Assembly (NCBI GenBank): GCA_964387945.1
Contig: CAYLYX010000004.1
Coordinates: 186,001 to 250,000 of the forward strand
Length of the DNA stretch: 64,000 bases
Direction: 5' to 3'
Source: Parvicella sp964387945
Lineage (GTDB): Bacteria > Bacteroidota > Bacteroidia > Flavobacteriales_D > Parvicellaceae
Below, one piece after another: positions 36,001 to 43,287 of the stretch. Position 1 is the stretch's first letter, and every line of letters starts with the position of its first letter. The position numbers and the translations under genes are program-made. The notes below the pieces were generated by a model. That model saw nothing but the letters and a program-made list of their open reading frames with translations. It was not told where the DNA came from and made no database searches.

Positions 36001-37450
36001 CTTGGTTTACTCCTGCTGGTGTTTCATTGTTTCCATACATCTGGCCAGCACCGGTTCCAGGACGATCAGGCGTATAGGCAGCACTTGTAGAAGCACTGTA
36101 ACCATTCAAGTCACAAATGTACAAGGCGTTGACACAATCATCATTGGTAGGAGCTTGAACACAAATTCCAAAATCACCAGATGATGTTCCAAATCCGAAG
36201 TATCGAATGTAATAGGTCTGTCCAGGAGTAAGACCCGTCTCTGCGATATATGGAAGTAAATCATTTGAAGAGCCCGGGTAGTTGTTATCATCCGAACAGG
36301 TGATTTGAGTCAACGCACCACAGGTACCAGAATAAAGAACCATTACACCATCTGAGATTCCATAGCCAGGTTGAGGTGTAATAAAAAGTTCCCCAGAAGC
36401 AGGAGCTTCAACACTAAACCAAACATCGGCTGTACCCGTTGTGTAACCACCGATAGCTGCACCGCTACCTCCAATACATGAGGATGGTGCTCCAGGAGTA
36501 ACTGTAGTCGTTGCTCCTGTAGTTGTGAAGTTCAAATAGTTACAGGCTGATGTTACTGAGGGCAGTGCAATGGCATTACACGGTTCATCGTTTGAAGGAA
36601 TGGCCGTTGGATCGCCAGTTATACAGATGTCAAAAGGATCTCCACCCGTAGAGGAGTAGTAATCATATACTCGAATAAAATACGTGTTACCCGCAATAAG
36701 ACCAACAGCATCTATTTGTTCGTTTCCATCCGTAAAACCTGAATCCTCGCAATACAAAGATGTTAACCCCGCACATGAGCCTTCAAATAACTGGATCACC
36801 GGATCCATAGTAGAAGAAGGGTCAACGGTAATGGTTTGTACCGAGTTGGTTGCTACAAAACTATACCACACGTCATCGTCAGCATTTCCGGCACAACCAG
36901 ATAAAGATTCTGTCGCGCCAGCCGAAGTTCCAGCGGTGTAAGAACATGAACTGTTAACACTTAAGGGTATAGCGCTAGAACAGATGTCATTACTTGGAGG
37001 AGGAGTACCTTCCGTAACACAAATGGTAAAGTTTCCTGTTCCGCTACCAGCGTAATAATCGTATACTCGAATGGTATAGGTATTTCCAATGGTCAGTCCG
37101 GTTGCGTAAATGGTTTCTACTCCGCCATCAAAACTTTGATCCTGACACCCCAAAGAGGTAAGTGTTGCACAAGAACCTGAAAACAATTGTGCTACCGCAT
37201 CAAACCCTGCAGCACCATCTACTGTAATTTCATGAGTTGTACTAGTTGCTATAAAGCTATACCAAACGTCATCATCAGCAGTTCCAACGCATCCTGATAT
37301 GGACTGTGTTGCTCCTGTTGTGGTTCCAGCCGTAGGAGAGGAACAGTTTGCCGTAACCGCTAGAGGAGTAGCCGTAGAACAATCGTTAGACTGGGCTACA
37401 CTAAAGGTCGCAGCAAGAAGTAAAATGAATAATGATCCAAAATATTTCAT
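30095..37450 (-). CDS. Giant T9SS-secreted repeat adhesin, type B sorting domain
   Basis: 2451 residues. A signal peptide (FILLLAATFSVAQ) is followed by about 600 residues of pre-peptidase-like domains (repeated DDDVWYSF and GLTIGNTYTIRVYDYY). A short Ig-like segment, four PKD-like modules of about 94 residues, and four copies of a 247-residue three-module repeat follow. After further Ig-like modules comes a PKD domain (ADFTATPSSGVIPLN). The C-terminal 90 residues (FTPNGDDENDIFKF, YNRWGQFMYE, GGWDGR) form the gliding-motility CHU_C/type B sorting domain exported by the T9SS. The protein is extremely rich in Thr, Ser, Gly and Asp and nearly free of Lys and Arg. Surface adhesion is the likely role. 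Confidence 0.92.
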   Translation of the reverse strand: MKYFGSLFILLLAATFSVAQSNDCSTATPLAVTANCSSPTAGTTTGATQSISGCVGTADDDVWYSFIATSTTHEITVDGAAGFDAVAQLFSGSCATLTSLGCQDQSFDGGVETIYATGLTIGNTYTIRVYDYYAGSGTGNFTICVTEGTPPPSNDICSSAIPLSVNSSCSYTAGTSAGATESLSGCAGNADDDVWYSFVATNSVQTITVDPSSTMDPVIQLFEGSCAGLTSLYCEDSGFTDGNEQIDAVGLIAGNTYFIRVYDYYSSTGGDPFDICITGDPTAIPSNDEPCNAIALPSVTSACNYLNFTTTGATTTVTPGAPSSCIGGSGAAIGGYTTGTADVWFSVEAPASGELFITPQPGYGISDGVMVLYSGTCGALTQITCSDDNNYPGSSNDLLPYIAETGLTPGQTYYIRYFGFGTSSGDFGICVQAPTNDDCVNALYICDLNGYSASTSAAYTPDRPGTGAGQMYGNNETPAGVNQVDGVNTGGPFGGTIYDVNIDNNSWITFTAASTTATLYVSIYDCWVGSFPSGGIQMEVFSGTNCDNFVSVSNFEESSTGFTLTATGLTIGQDYYLMVDGYAGDICNYTITAESGVAFPEITASANPICSGETTTLTAPATASSYLWSPGGATTPSIVVSPSTTTTYTCVVEGVCGYKQTLTHTVDVNQLPTITTSSSTTTCSDIALNLPITADLTSTYSWSATNNTNVTGETTTTSTATSITDDLVNGTTSTQTVTYTITPTSTDGCAGPPQAITVDVDPVPNMISSSAETICSEDALSINLQSNITSTFQWSATNNANVTGESTTTQTATTITDALTNTSTAVQTVNYSVTPTSTAGSCVGAAQAVTVTVNPKPVMTSASSATICSGTSPNLSLTSNMGASYSWVANNNLNVTGESTSTQSTSTISDVLTNTSGSPTTVDYTINSTATVGGCAGDPQSVAVLVNPVPSMTSGNTDEICDGETLSFGLTSDIASTFTWVATSNPNVGGESTTNQTGATINNTLTNATSSAEVVSYDVYPTATSGSCQGATQNVSVTVNPSPNANAGGVATIDCNNASVSLSGSSTTSGVNYSWSGPGIVSGGTTATPTVNATGTYTLTVTDPTTTCTNTATTTVNSDLTTPTVTAGSSASVVDCNNTSITLDGTGSSSGAGFTTIWSTSDGNITGSTSSLSTTADEDGTYTLTVTNTTNGCSDDIDVILTIDTVSPNADAGADQTLTCSTTSLTLNGTSSTGGATFSWSGPSIVSGGSTASPDVNGAGTYTLTVTDPSNGCTASDNVTVNADANVPDAGIGATSDLDCSTTSTAIAGSSTTLGVNYSWTTVGGNIVSGGTTATPTIDAPGDYTLTVTDPGNGCTNTASITISQDITAPTVTAAPSASTVDCNNPTITLDGTGSSSGAGFTTTWSTADGNITGSTSSLTTTADEDGTYTLTVLNTTNGCSDDTDIVLAIDTASPNADAGLDQTLTCSSPSLSLSGSSSTGGVTFNWSGPAIVSGGSTATPTVNGSGTYTLTVTNPTSGCTSTDQVDVIADANTPDASIGATSDLDCSTTSTSIAGSSTTPGVNYSWTTVGGNIVSGGTTATPTIDAPGDYTLTVTDPGNGCTNTANITISQDIVTPTVTATPSATTVDCNNPIITLDGTGSSSGAGFTTTWSTADGNITGSTSTLSTTADEDGTYTLTILNTTNGCSDNTDIVLAIDTASPNADAGLDQTLTCSSPTLTLNGSSSTGGVTFSWSGPGIVSGGSTATPDVNGSGTYIMTVTNPTTGCTNTDEVEVIADANTPDATIGATSDLDCSTTSTSIAGSSITAGVNFSWTTVGGNIVSGGTTATPTIDTPGDYTLTVTDPSNGCTNTASITISEDVITPTITATPSATTVDCYNPVITLDGAGSSSGAGFTTTWSTSDGNITGSTSSLSTTADQDGTYTLTILNTNNNCSDQVDIVLSIDTASPTAVAGADVNFPCGVATVALDGTGSSGTGITYNWTGPGTILNGTTATPDADATGTFTLTVTGSNGCTDSDDVEVIPDSNAPVADAGADITVTCSSNNLPVTLDGSGSASGANITYSWSTSGTGTITGGTTTTPSVDQEGSYTLLVTNTSNNCTATATVTIVTDTVSPTVDLTATASTVITCSSNNEAILDGANSIGTNLTFNFTTSDGNVVTQTGSTATVDATGTYTLTVTSDNGCTDAADISVTMDTVTPSIVYTAADTLNCNLTTVVIDGSPTIGTNETYLWTTSDGVLVSGDNTNMLIAGGAGTYTLTVTNDNGCSSSTDITVVSADAPVADFTATPSSGVIPLNVSTTNNSTGDNLTYAWDLGDGSTSTQVEPTVTYNEMGNYTIELIVTDQFGCTDTTTALIDASGEYTIVIPNIFTPNGDDENDIFKFTLQNATDLRCVIYNRWGQFMYEFESLEGGWDGRTASGVEASEGGYYYLLWVTDFRGEIHEYQGPFELQR
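31360..34320 (-). repeat. Four copies of a 741-bp repeat inside the giant adhesin gene
   Basis: The landmark ACTAC (in the segment coding for SDLDCSTTS) recurs at 32066, 32807 and 33548, exactly 741 bp apart twice, with a diverged first copy near 34283. Each unit encodes 247 residues made of three Ig-like modules: a DLDCSTTSTSIAGSS module, a VDCNNPTITLDGTGSSSGAGF module and a DQTLTCSS-SSTGGVTFNWSG module. Outer copies are more diverged than the inner two. Boundaries are approximate. Such tracts recombine easily and may be misassembled. Confidence 0.85.
34320..35450 (-). repeat. Four PKD-like modules of about 282 bp
   Basis: Four degenerate modules each begin with a Pro-x-Met/Ile-Thr-Ser pattern and ICS or similar Cys, then contain a TFQWSATNNANVTGES-like strand, a TxTxITDxLTN segment, and end SCxGAxQxVTVTVNP. 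They precede the 741-bp units in the protein. Boundaries are approximate. Confidence 0.75.
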
Positions 37451-37469
37451 AGTAAATTCTTAGAGTAGG

Positions 37470-37817
37470 TTAGTGGGTGTCAATTTTCAGGTCAGCGGGT
37501 TGAAGATTGTGGTTGACAATGATCTTTTTTAAGTCGGTCAACTCAAACATTTGCTGAGATTCACTCGATCGCTTTGGTTCTGAGACGTAAACAATAAATT
37601 GTGCTTTATTTCCTTTCTCTGGTTTGAAGTTTAGCTTGACTTTGGTGACGAACTTTAAACTTTCAAACTCCTGATAAACTTCATTTAACTGATCTTCTGA
37701 TGCAACGTTTTCTACCGTATAGTAATACGTCTGATGTTGATAGGCTTCCGTACTCTGACTAAATCCACCAAAGTAAATACCAACTAAAAGTGCTAGAATA
37801 AGTAGTAATCTGCTCAT
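37470..37817 (-). CDS. Small secreted alpha/beta protein upstream of the giant adhesin
   Basis: 115 residues with a signal peptide (LILALLVGIYFGGFSQ). The mature part of about 95 residues follows a strand-helix-strand-strand-helix-strand pattern: YYYTVENV, DQLNEVYQEFESL, VTKVKLNFK, AQFIVYVSE, DLKKIIVNHNL, ADLKI. This is a ferredoxin-like layout without metal-binding Cys. It is 19 bp upstream of the 2451-residue T9SS protein. A second gene of this kind sits directly upstream of the 1597-residue T9SS protein (59136-59438). A role in export or folding of the partner is inferred from that pairing only. Confidence 0.75.
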   Translation of the reverse strand: MSRLLLILALLVGIYFGGFSQSTEAYQHQTYYYTVENVASEDQLNEVYQEFESLKFVTKVKLNFKPEKGNKAQFIVYVSEPKRSSESQQMFELTDLKKIIVNHNLQPADLKIDTH

Positions 37818-37920
37818 TATTAAACTATTTTATACCAAAATGACGAAATTAAAACAATTGAAGTTGTCTCGCAACAACTATTATTCAAACGTTACTCCCA
37901 ATTATGACCATTTATGAACA

Positions 37921-37948
37921 AAAAAGCCGGGCAATTGCCCGGCTTTTT
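37921..37948 (-). terminator. Intrinsic terminator of the acyl-CoA ligase gene
   Basis: AAAAAGCCGGGCAATTGCCCGGCTTTTT is a perfect palindrome with a GC-rich stem and T-run on either strand. It lies 30 nt after the ligase stop and could also shield the region from the other side. Confidence 0.88.
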
Positions 37949-37977
37949 AACTTATGAAAACTAAAAGTCAATTATGA

Positions 37978-39729
37978 CTAAGCATAGATTTTATCTTCCA
38001 AATGTTTGTTGTTCGCAAGAATAATTTTTCTCTTGAAACTAAGTTTTGGTGTTAATTCTCCAGATTCAACAGACCATTCGGTAGGAAGCAATTCGAATTT
38101 TTTGATTCTTTCCCAGTTCCCGAAGTGCTCATTGTACTTATCTACTTCTTGTTGAATGCGAGCAATTAATGTTTCGTTTTTGATGATCTCCTCGTTCGTA
38201 GCACCAAGGTTATGCCCTTTTTCTTCAGCCCATTTGCCTATAAATTCAAAAGCTGGAACGATTAGTGCTGCTGGGTGTTTTTGACCCTCGCCAATAACCA
38301 TGATTTGCTCGATGAAAGGAGATTCCTTGAACTTGTTTTCAACCACTTGAGGAGCAATATACTTACCTCCAGAAGTCTTGAACATTTCTTTCTTACGATC
38401 CGTGATTTTTAAATAACCATCACTTGACAACTCGCCAATGTCACCAGTATGGAACCACCCGTCCTTATCAATCACTTCATCTGTAAGGTCCTGACGCTTA
38501 TAATATCCCATCATTAGACAAGGTCCTTTGGTGCAAATTTCACCATCTTCAGCGATCATTACTTCTACGTTGTCCAATTTTTTACCAACTGTACCAAACC
38601 TTACGCCTGAATCTTTCGCATTTACTGAAATCACAGGAGAAGTTTCAGTTAAACCGTATCCTTCATAAACCGGCATTCCGATAGCATGATAAAACCTTGC
38701 CAGTCTTGGTTGTAATGCTGCACCACCAGAAGCAATTGCTTGGATATTACCTCCTAGCTTTGCTCTAATTTTCGAGTAAACCAACTTCTCAGCAAGTTTT
38801 CTTTGAAAACTTGGGTGTTTACCGTATTCGTATGTCTCAGTAAGACCAAGTGCCCATCTAAAAATGGCGGCTTTAATACCACCACTTTCTGTTCCTCCTT
38901 TCACAATTCCATCGTATACCTTTTCAAGTAGTCTTGGAACAGCCGTAAATACATGGGGTTTAATTTCAACAATATTGTCCTTGATGGTTTCAATCGACTC
39001 TGCGTAGTAAAGTGAAACTCCAGAGTACTGATATAGATAGGTAATCATTCGTTCATACACGTGACATAGCGGCAGAAAACTCAACCCTTGGGAAGTGTCT
39101 TTTACAGGCAGTCTTGGGTAAGATCCTTTCACATTTTCTACCAAGTTTTGGTGCGATAACATAACGCCTTTTGGTAAACCTGTCGTTCCAGAGGTATAAA
39201 TCAAGGTAGCCAAATCCGTTTCTGCAATTCCATCTTGAATTTTAGTCAACTCAGCATCATCACCATCCTTTCCAAGTTCCAATAGCTCTGTCCAGTGTTT
39301 TACTCCTGATAATTGATCGAAAGAGTAAATTTCAAGCAAAGAAGGGATTTCATCTTTTACGGCAGCTACTTTGTCATACAATTCTTGATCCGATACGAAA
39401 CAGTACTTAACTTCTGCATCGTTGAAAATAAACTTATAGTCAGCTTCGCTAATCGTAGAGTAAACTGGAACATCAACCGCGCCAATTTGTAAGGTACCCA
39501 TGTCCACAATGTTCCATTCAGGTCTGTTGTTACTCACGATGGCAACCTTTTCTTTTGGTCCCACACCCAACTTTCTGAGCGCGTGACTCATTAGGTTAGA
39601 CTGCTTGATGTATTCTTCGGTAGAGTAAGTCTTCCACTTCCCGTTTTCTTTTCCAGCAAGACAAACATCTTGAGGGTATTTTTCCAATTGATACCTTGGA
39701 ATGTCGAATAAACGCTTGATGTCTTTCAT
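37978..39729 (-). CDS. Long-chain fatty acid-CoA ligase (AMP-forming)
   Basis: 583 residues of the ANL superfamily. It activates fatty acids through an acyl-adenylate to acyl-CoA. The P-loop is LIYTSGTTGLPKGVMLSH (about 173-190), the second core motif is GYGLTETSPVISVN, and the hinge and C-terminal region has GWFHTGDIGELSSDGYLKITDRKKE and a catalytic Lys in the SFKRK tail. The N-terminal PRYQLEKYPQDVCLAGKENGKWKTYS fits the FadD15/long-chain AMP-ligase group. It has no signal peptide. It stands alone, with its own -7 box and a strong terminator. Chain-length specificity cannot be read from the sequence. Confidence 0.93.
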   Translation of the reverse strand: MKDIKRLFDIPRYQLEKYPQDVCLAGKENGKWKTYSTEEYIKQSNLMSHALRKLGVGPKEKVAIVSNNRPEWNIVDMGTLQIGAVDVPVYSTISEADYKFIFNDAEVKYCFVSDQELYDKVAAVKDEIPSLLEIYSFDQLSGVKHWTELLELGKDGDDAELTKIQDGIAETDLATLIYTSGTTGLPKGVMLSHQNLVENVKGSYPRLPVKDTSQGLSFLPLCHVYERMITYLYQYSGVSLYYAESIETIKDNIVEIKPHVFTAVPRLLEKVYDGIVKGGTESGGIKAAIFRWALGLTETYEYGKHPSFQRKLAEKLVYSKIRAKLGGNIQAIASGGAALQPRLARFYHAIGMPVYEGYGLTETSPVISVNAKDSGVRFGTVGKKLDNVEVMIAEDGEICTKGPCLMMGYYKRQDLTDEVIDKDGWFHTGDIGELSSDGYLKITDRKKEMFKTSGGKYIAPQVVENKFKESPFIEQIMVIGEGQKHPAALIVPAFEFIGKWAEEKGHNLGATNEEIIKNETLIARIQQEVDKYNEHFGNWERIKKFELLPTEWSVESGELTPKLSFKRKIILANNKHLEDKIYA

Positions 39730-39766
39730 CTTTTTTAGTTGTTGAGTTGAATTTTAATAAGGTAGA

Positions 39767-39774
39767 CAAATGTA
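39767..39774 (-). promoter_or_regulatory. -7 box of the acyl-CoA ligase gene
   Basis: The minus strand reads TACATTTG, an exact TANNTTTG match, 37 nt before the ATG at 39729. Confidence 0.45.
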
Positions 39775-39869
39775 TGAATCATTTCGTTAAATTCTCTGAA
39801 TTCATAGCTGAATTGTTTTTTTTAAAATAAAAAAGTAATGCCCGTATGCTTTATTTACCTAGGATTCCG

Positions 39870-39877
39870 TATCTTTG
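39870..39877 (+). promoter_or_regulatory. -7 box candidate for the sigma/anti-sigma/PorP operon
   Basis: TATCTTTG is an exact TANNTTTG match, 84 nt before the TTG start at 39962. The leader would be about 75 nt long, unusual next to the very short leaders elsewhere in this window. A target site for the encoded sigma factor could be different and was not identified. Confidence 0.4.
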
Positions 39878-39961
39878 AGTATTAAATTTTATGCAAGCTG
39901 TAACTTTTAGGGGTAGTTAATTGTTCTACTAATAAAGCCAGTTGGGTAAAAACCGTTTATT

Positions 39962-40450
39962 TTGAACCGAAAAGAGTATAATAGAGTTGTGTTGACATAT
40001 TCAGAGAATGTGTTCAGATATGCTTTTAAGTGGACTCGTAATGAGCAAGACTCAAAAGATTTGGTTCAAGATGTTTTTGGTAAGCTTTGGGAGAACCGAA
40101 AAAAGGTTCCTTTCAAGAGTTCAAAACCATGGTTGTTTACTTGTATGCACAACACGTTAGTTAATTTTTCTAGAAGAAAGAACATCGTGGAGCACATCAG
40201 TGACTGCAATGCAAGTATGCCGATCATGTATCAGCCCAACTATGCTTTAAAAGACCTTCTTCAAAAATCATTGGCTCAACTTTCTGACACGCAACGGTCC
40301 ATTGTGATCTTAAGAGACTCAGAAGGGTATAGTTATGATGAAATCGGTAAAATTCTTAATCTGAGCGAATCTCAGGTGAAGGTTTACCTGTTTAGAGCAA
40401 GAAAGAAGGTTAAAGAACAATTAAAAGACCTGTCAGAGTTAGTTGCATGA
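39962..40450 (+). CDS. ECF-type RNA polymerase sigma-70 factor
   Basis: 162 residues. Region 2 (about 8-75) reads YSENVFRYAFKWTRNEQDSKDLVQDVFGKLWE, with the DLVQDVF core. Region 4 (about 103-150) has LAQLSDTQRSIVILRDSEGYSYDEIGKILNLSESQVKVYL in ECF style (landmarks only). No ATG exists near the N-terminus in this frame before residue 62, so the TTG at 39962 is the likely start. The stop overlaps the next gene by 4 nt (ATGA), giving tight coupling with its anti-sigma factor. It probably controls envelope or T9SS functions given the PorP gene in the operon; this is inference. Confidence 0.88.
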   Translation: MNRKEYNRVVLTYSENVFRYAFKWTRNEQDSKDLVQDVFGKLWENRKKVPFKSSKPWLFTCMHNTLVNFSRRKNIVEHISDCNASMPIMYQPNYALKDLLQKSLAQLSDTQRSIVILRDSEGYSYDEIGKILNLSESQVKVYLFRARKKVKEQLKDLSELVA

Positions 40451-42231
40451 TTATCAATCCCGGTAACATAGAAAAATGGTGTTTCGATTATTTCGAGGGA
40501 AATCTTACTTCTCTGGAGAAATTGGAATTTGAGCGTTTTATTTTGGAGCACCCAGAGTATCATTCAGAATTTGAAGCTTGGAAAGAGGCTTCGGAATCTG
40601 ATGAGGATCAAACACCAGCATTCATTGGAATGGAAGGTTTACTAGTAGGTATTCCTTTCTATGCAACCTTTGCATTCAAAGTTTCTGTTGGAGCCCTCTT
40701 TACCTTGGCATTAGGAGTTTTGGGGTATTATCAAATGCAGAACTTGTCGGTAGAAAGACAATATTATACAGAGGTAAGTTCCTTAGACATGAACTGGAGT
40801 CCAGAAAAACATAAATTGGCATTGGTGAAGTACGAAGACTATTCTTATGGTGACTATGAGATAGATACAGTTACCTCAACTACTTATACTACACATTATG
40901 TCTACGAAAGTAATAACGGATCAACGTCAGTAGGTAATGGTGACCTGAACAACTTGGTTAGCTCAGTAACACCTTCCTTCTTTGCAAATCCTCAAGAACT
41001 TGCAGATGAATCTCTAGTTGATAATTCCACTTCAGGAGACTTCATTACTTACCTCGGTGGAAATGAGGTACGAGAAGAAGATCTTTTTACAGCTGATTAT
41101 TGCTTGACAGAGAATTTACAAGAAGACGATAAAAACCTTTATGAACACTTAGGAATTAACTCCTCTAAGTTCCAATTTCTTAACTTCAACAATTCAAAGG
41201 TAAGAGGATTGGGTAGTGGACATGCTAAGAAGAATAAGAAAAGAAACAAAACAGATAACCAAGCAATTATTGCTCAGAATAATAAGGGAGGCAAGCCTGG
41301 TTCACACAAAAAGAAGTCTCACTTTTTTGAGAATCTTAAGCACATTGAACTGGGTCTAAGTAATATTAATGATCCGATTGCGACAGCACCCAATTCTAAT
41401 ATTATAGGTGTCAACCCCGCTTTAGCTGGACAATTAGGAGTCACTCGAGTAAAGCTTAACGTGAGAAACCAGTGGTGGAATACCGAAGAAAGTACTTTCA
41501 AAGGTTCAATGTACCTAGATACTTATTTTGAGAAGATTCAGGCTGGAGTAGCATACGGTATGGAGTATGACATGACGCAGAGCGGAGAACAAATGATTAG
41601 TAAGTATGCTGTGACTTATGCGCAGAAGTTTAGCGTTGGAAAAGGAGATAACATTTCTGTTGGCTTAACTTATGAGATGAGTAAGGGATTAAATACGGGC
41701 AGTTCTACGAATATGATAGAATTCTATAAAGATGCTCCAATTGCATCTAATAGTATTGATAATCAATGGAAAAGTAACCTAGGCATAGCAACTTGGTATA
41801 GTGGAAAATACTTTTTTGGAGGTTTTAACGTAACTAATTTGCTTGGAACCACGTTTATCGCAACTCATGAAGAAAATACATCATACATCAATGATCTCAA
41901 TTACTCTGTTCAGTTGGGAACAGATTATAAGCGATCAATGTTTTCTAAAACAGTGGTAAGTCCTTACGTTCAATATAATAAGTTAGGTGATCACAGCGAC
42001 CTTTGGTTGGGAAGTGTGGTTAGAATTAAAGGATTAGTTCTTGGTGGTAGTGTGGCAACCTCTAAATCAGCAAGAGCAACCCTTGGTCTTCAAGGAAATA
42101 AATTTAGATTTACCGTTAATTCAGATTATGCTAAGTCGCAACTGTTAGATCAGTATGCATTTAGCCATGAAGTTTCGTTAAGAATATTGATAGGAAATAA
42201 AAACAATAACTGGAGTCGTTATGATTATTAA
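40447..42231 (+). CDS. Trans-envelope anti-sigma factor fused to a PorP/SprF-like barrel
   Basis: 594 residues. Residues 1-60 are a cytoplasmic anti-sigma-like region (EKWCFDYFEGNLTSLEKLEF). A single membrane helix is at about 76-96 (FKVSVGALFTLALGVLGYY). Residues 97-295 are a periplasmic linker, first acidic and Tyr-rich, then strongly basic (AKKNKKRNKTDNQ). From about 297 the protein is a PorP/SprF-type barrel: NPALAGQLGVTRVKLNVRNQW (323-343, landmark) mirrors NPAMAGSKRCPRISLNYRNQW of the next gene, and the C-terminus LDQYAFSHEVSLRILIG mirrors GIASGGSHEISLGIVF. One chain would span inner membrane, periplasm and outer membrane, as in the dual-membrane-spanning anti-sigma factors described in Bacteroides thetaiotaomicron. 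It overlaps the sigma gene by 4 nt and porP by 11 nt. Confidence 0.85.
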   Translation: MIINPGNIEKWCFDYFEGNLTSLEKLEFERFILEHPEYHSEFEAWKEASESDEDQTPAFIGMEGLLVGIPFYATFAFKVSVGALFTLALGVLGYYQMQNLSVERQYYTEVSSLDMNWSPEKHKLALVKYEDYSYGDYEIDTVTSTTYTTHYVYESNNGSTSVGNGDLNNLVSSVTPSFFANPQELADESLVDNSTSGDFITYLGGNEVREEDLFTADYCLTENLQEDDKNLYEHLGINSSKFQFLNFNNSKVRGLGSGHAKKNKKRNKTDNQAIIAQNNKGGKPGSHKKKSHFFENLKHIELGLSNINDPIATAPNSNIIGVNPALAGQLGVTRVKLNVRNQWWNTEESTFKGSMYLDTYFEKIQAGVAYGMEYDMTQSGEQMISKYAVTYAQKFSVGKGDNISVGLTYEMSKGLNTGSSTNMIEFYKDAPIASNSIDNQWKSNLGIATWYSGKYFFGGFNVTNLLGTTFIATHEENTSYINDLNYSVQLGTDYKRSMFSKTVVSPYVQYNKLGDHSDLWLGSVVRIKGLVLGGSVATSKSARATLGLQGNKFRFTVNSDYAKSQLLDQYAFSHEVSLRILIGNKNNNWSRYDY

Positions 42232-43222
42232 GATAAAAAACATAGTGCGTGTAGCAACACTTGTTTTGGTATTCATTGCTGGGGGAGTATGGACTGAGGC
42301 TAAAGCTCAGGATCCAGAATTTACCCAGTTCTATGCTAATCCGCTGTATCTTAACCCTGCTATGGCAGGTTCTAAGAGATGTCCTAGAATTAGCTTGAAT
42401 TACCGAAATCAATGGCCAAACCTGACGGGTAGTTTTGTAACTTCTTCTGCCTCTTATGACCAGTTTGTTGACGGTCTAAACGGTGGAATTGGGTTTTATG
42501 CCATGACAGATAATGCCGCAAATACGCTGAAGACTACACGAGCAGCGTTTATGTATTCATACAAGATTCCTGTTACTAGAAAGTTCTCTGTAAACCTAGC
42601 AGCTGAGGCGGCTTTTTTCCAGAAGTCCGTTGATATCAATAAACTGACGTTTGGAGATATGATCGACCCACGAAGAGGGTTTGTTTATCAAACCAATGAT
42701 GTTGTTCCAGGTAATTCTGTAAGTAACGTAGATTTCTCTGCGGGGATTTTAGGTTACACAGATGTGTTTTACTTTGGAGTTGCTGCTCATCACTTAACAG
42801 AGCCCAACGAAAGTTTGTTAAATAATCAAAATGATCCTAACGCAGCTTTACCTATGAAAATTACGGGGCACGCTGGGGCAATGATACCAATAAATGGTGG
42901 AGGTGGCTCATACAGTAAGAGTAAGACATTTATATCTCCTAATATTTTGTACAGACAACAAGGTACTTTCACCCAGTTAAACATGGGGATGTATGTGAAG
43001 TCAGGAGCAATGACCTATGGCGTATGGTATCGAAATAAAGATGCCTTTATTGCTACCGTAGGAATTGAAACAAATAACTTTAGAATGGGATACAGCTATG
43101 ATGTAACCTTGTCTAAACTAGGTATAGCATCTGGTGGTTCTCATGAAATTTCCTTAGGAATCGTGTTCCCATGTAAACCTAAAAAGAAACAATACCGAAC
43201 ACTTTCTTGTCCGTCTTTCTAA
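42221..43222 (+). CDS. PorP/SprF family type IX secretion membrane protein
   Basis: 333 residues with a signal peptide (LVLVFIAGGVWTEAKAQ). The mature N-terminus DPEFTQFYANPLYLNPAMAGS and the NYRNQWPN segment are the PorP/SprF family signature; the C-terminus has the barrel repeat patterns and a basic tail. PorP/SprF proteins are outer-membrane barrels of the T9SS that anchor or display individual cargo proteins. Its start lies 11 nt inside the anti-sigma gene. Its barrel is homologous to the barrel domain of that upstream protein. No cargo gene follows directly, since the next gene is a macroglobulin after a terminator. Confidence 0.93.
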   Translation: MIIKIKNIVRVATLVLVFIAGGVWTEAKAQDPEFTQFYANPLYLNPAMAGSKRCPRISLNYRNQWPNLTGSFVTSSASYDQFVDGLNGGIGFYAMTDNAANTLKTTRAAFMYSYKIPVTRKFSVNLAAEAAFFQKSVDINKLTFGDMIDPRRGFVYQTNDVVPGNSVSNVDFSAGILGYTDVFYFGVAAHHLTEPNESLLNNQNDPNAALPMKITGHAGAMIPINGGGGSYSKSKTFISPNILYRQQGTFTQLNMGMYVKSGAMTYGVWYRNKDAFIATVGIETNNFRMGYSYDVTLSKLGIASGGSHEISLGIVFPCKPKKKQYRTLSCPSF

Positions 43223-43252
43223 GAGTGGAAATAACTTTTCACTTTCCTTGCA

Positions 43253-43287
43253 AAAAAACAGGTCGCCAATTGGTGGCCTGTTTTTGG
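43253..43287 (+). terminator. Intrinsic terminator after porP
   Basis: AACAGGTCGCCAATTGGTGGCCTGTT forms a long hairpin with two G-T pairs, followed by TTTTT. It closes the sigma-anti-sigma-PorP operon and separates it from the macroglobulin gene. A mirrored A-run before the stem would also allow use on the other strand. Confidence 0.82.

Noticed and set aside
39891..39920. Nine-codon leader peptide (MQAVTFRGS) before the 39962 sigma gene
   Set aside because: A frame this short is likely by chance, and no regulatory codons or attenuator hairpin accompany it.
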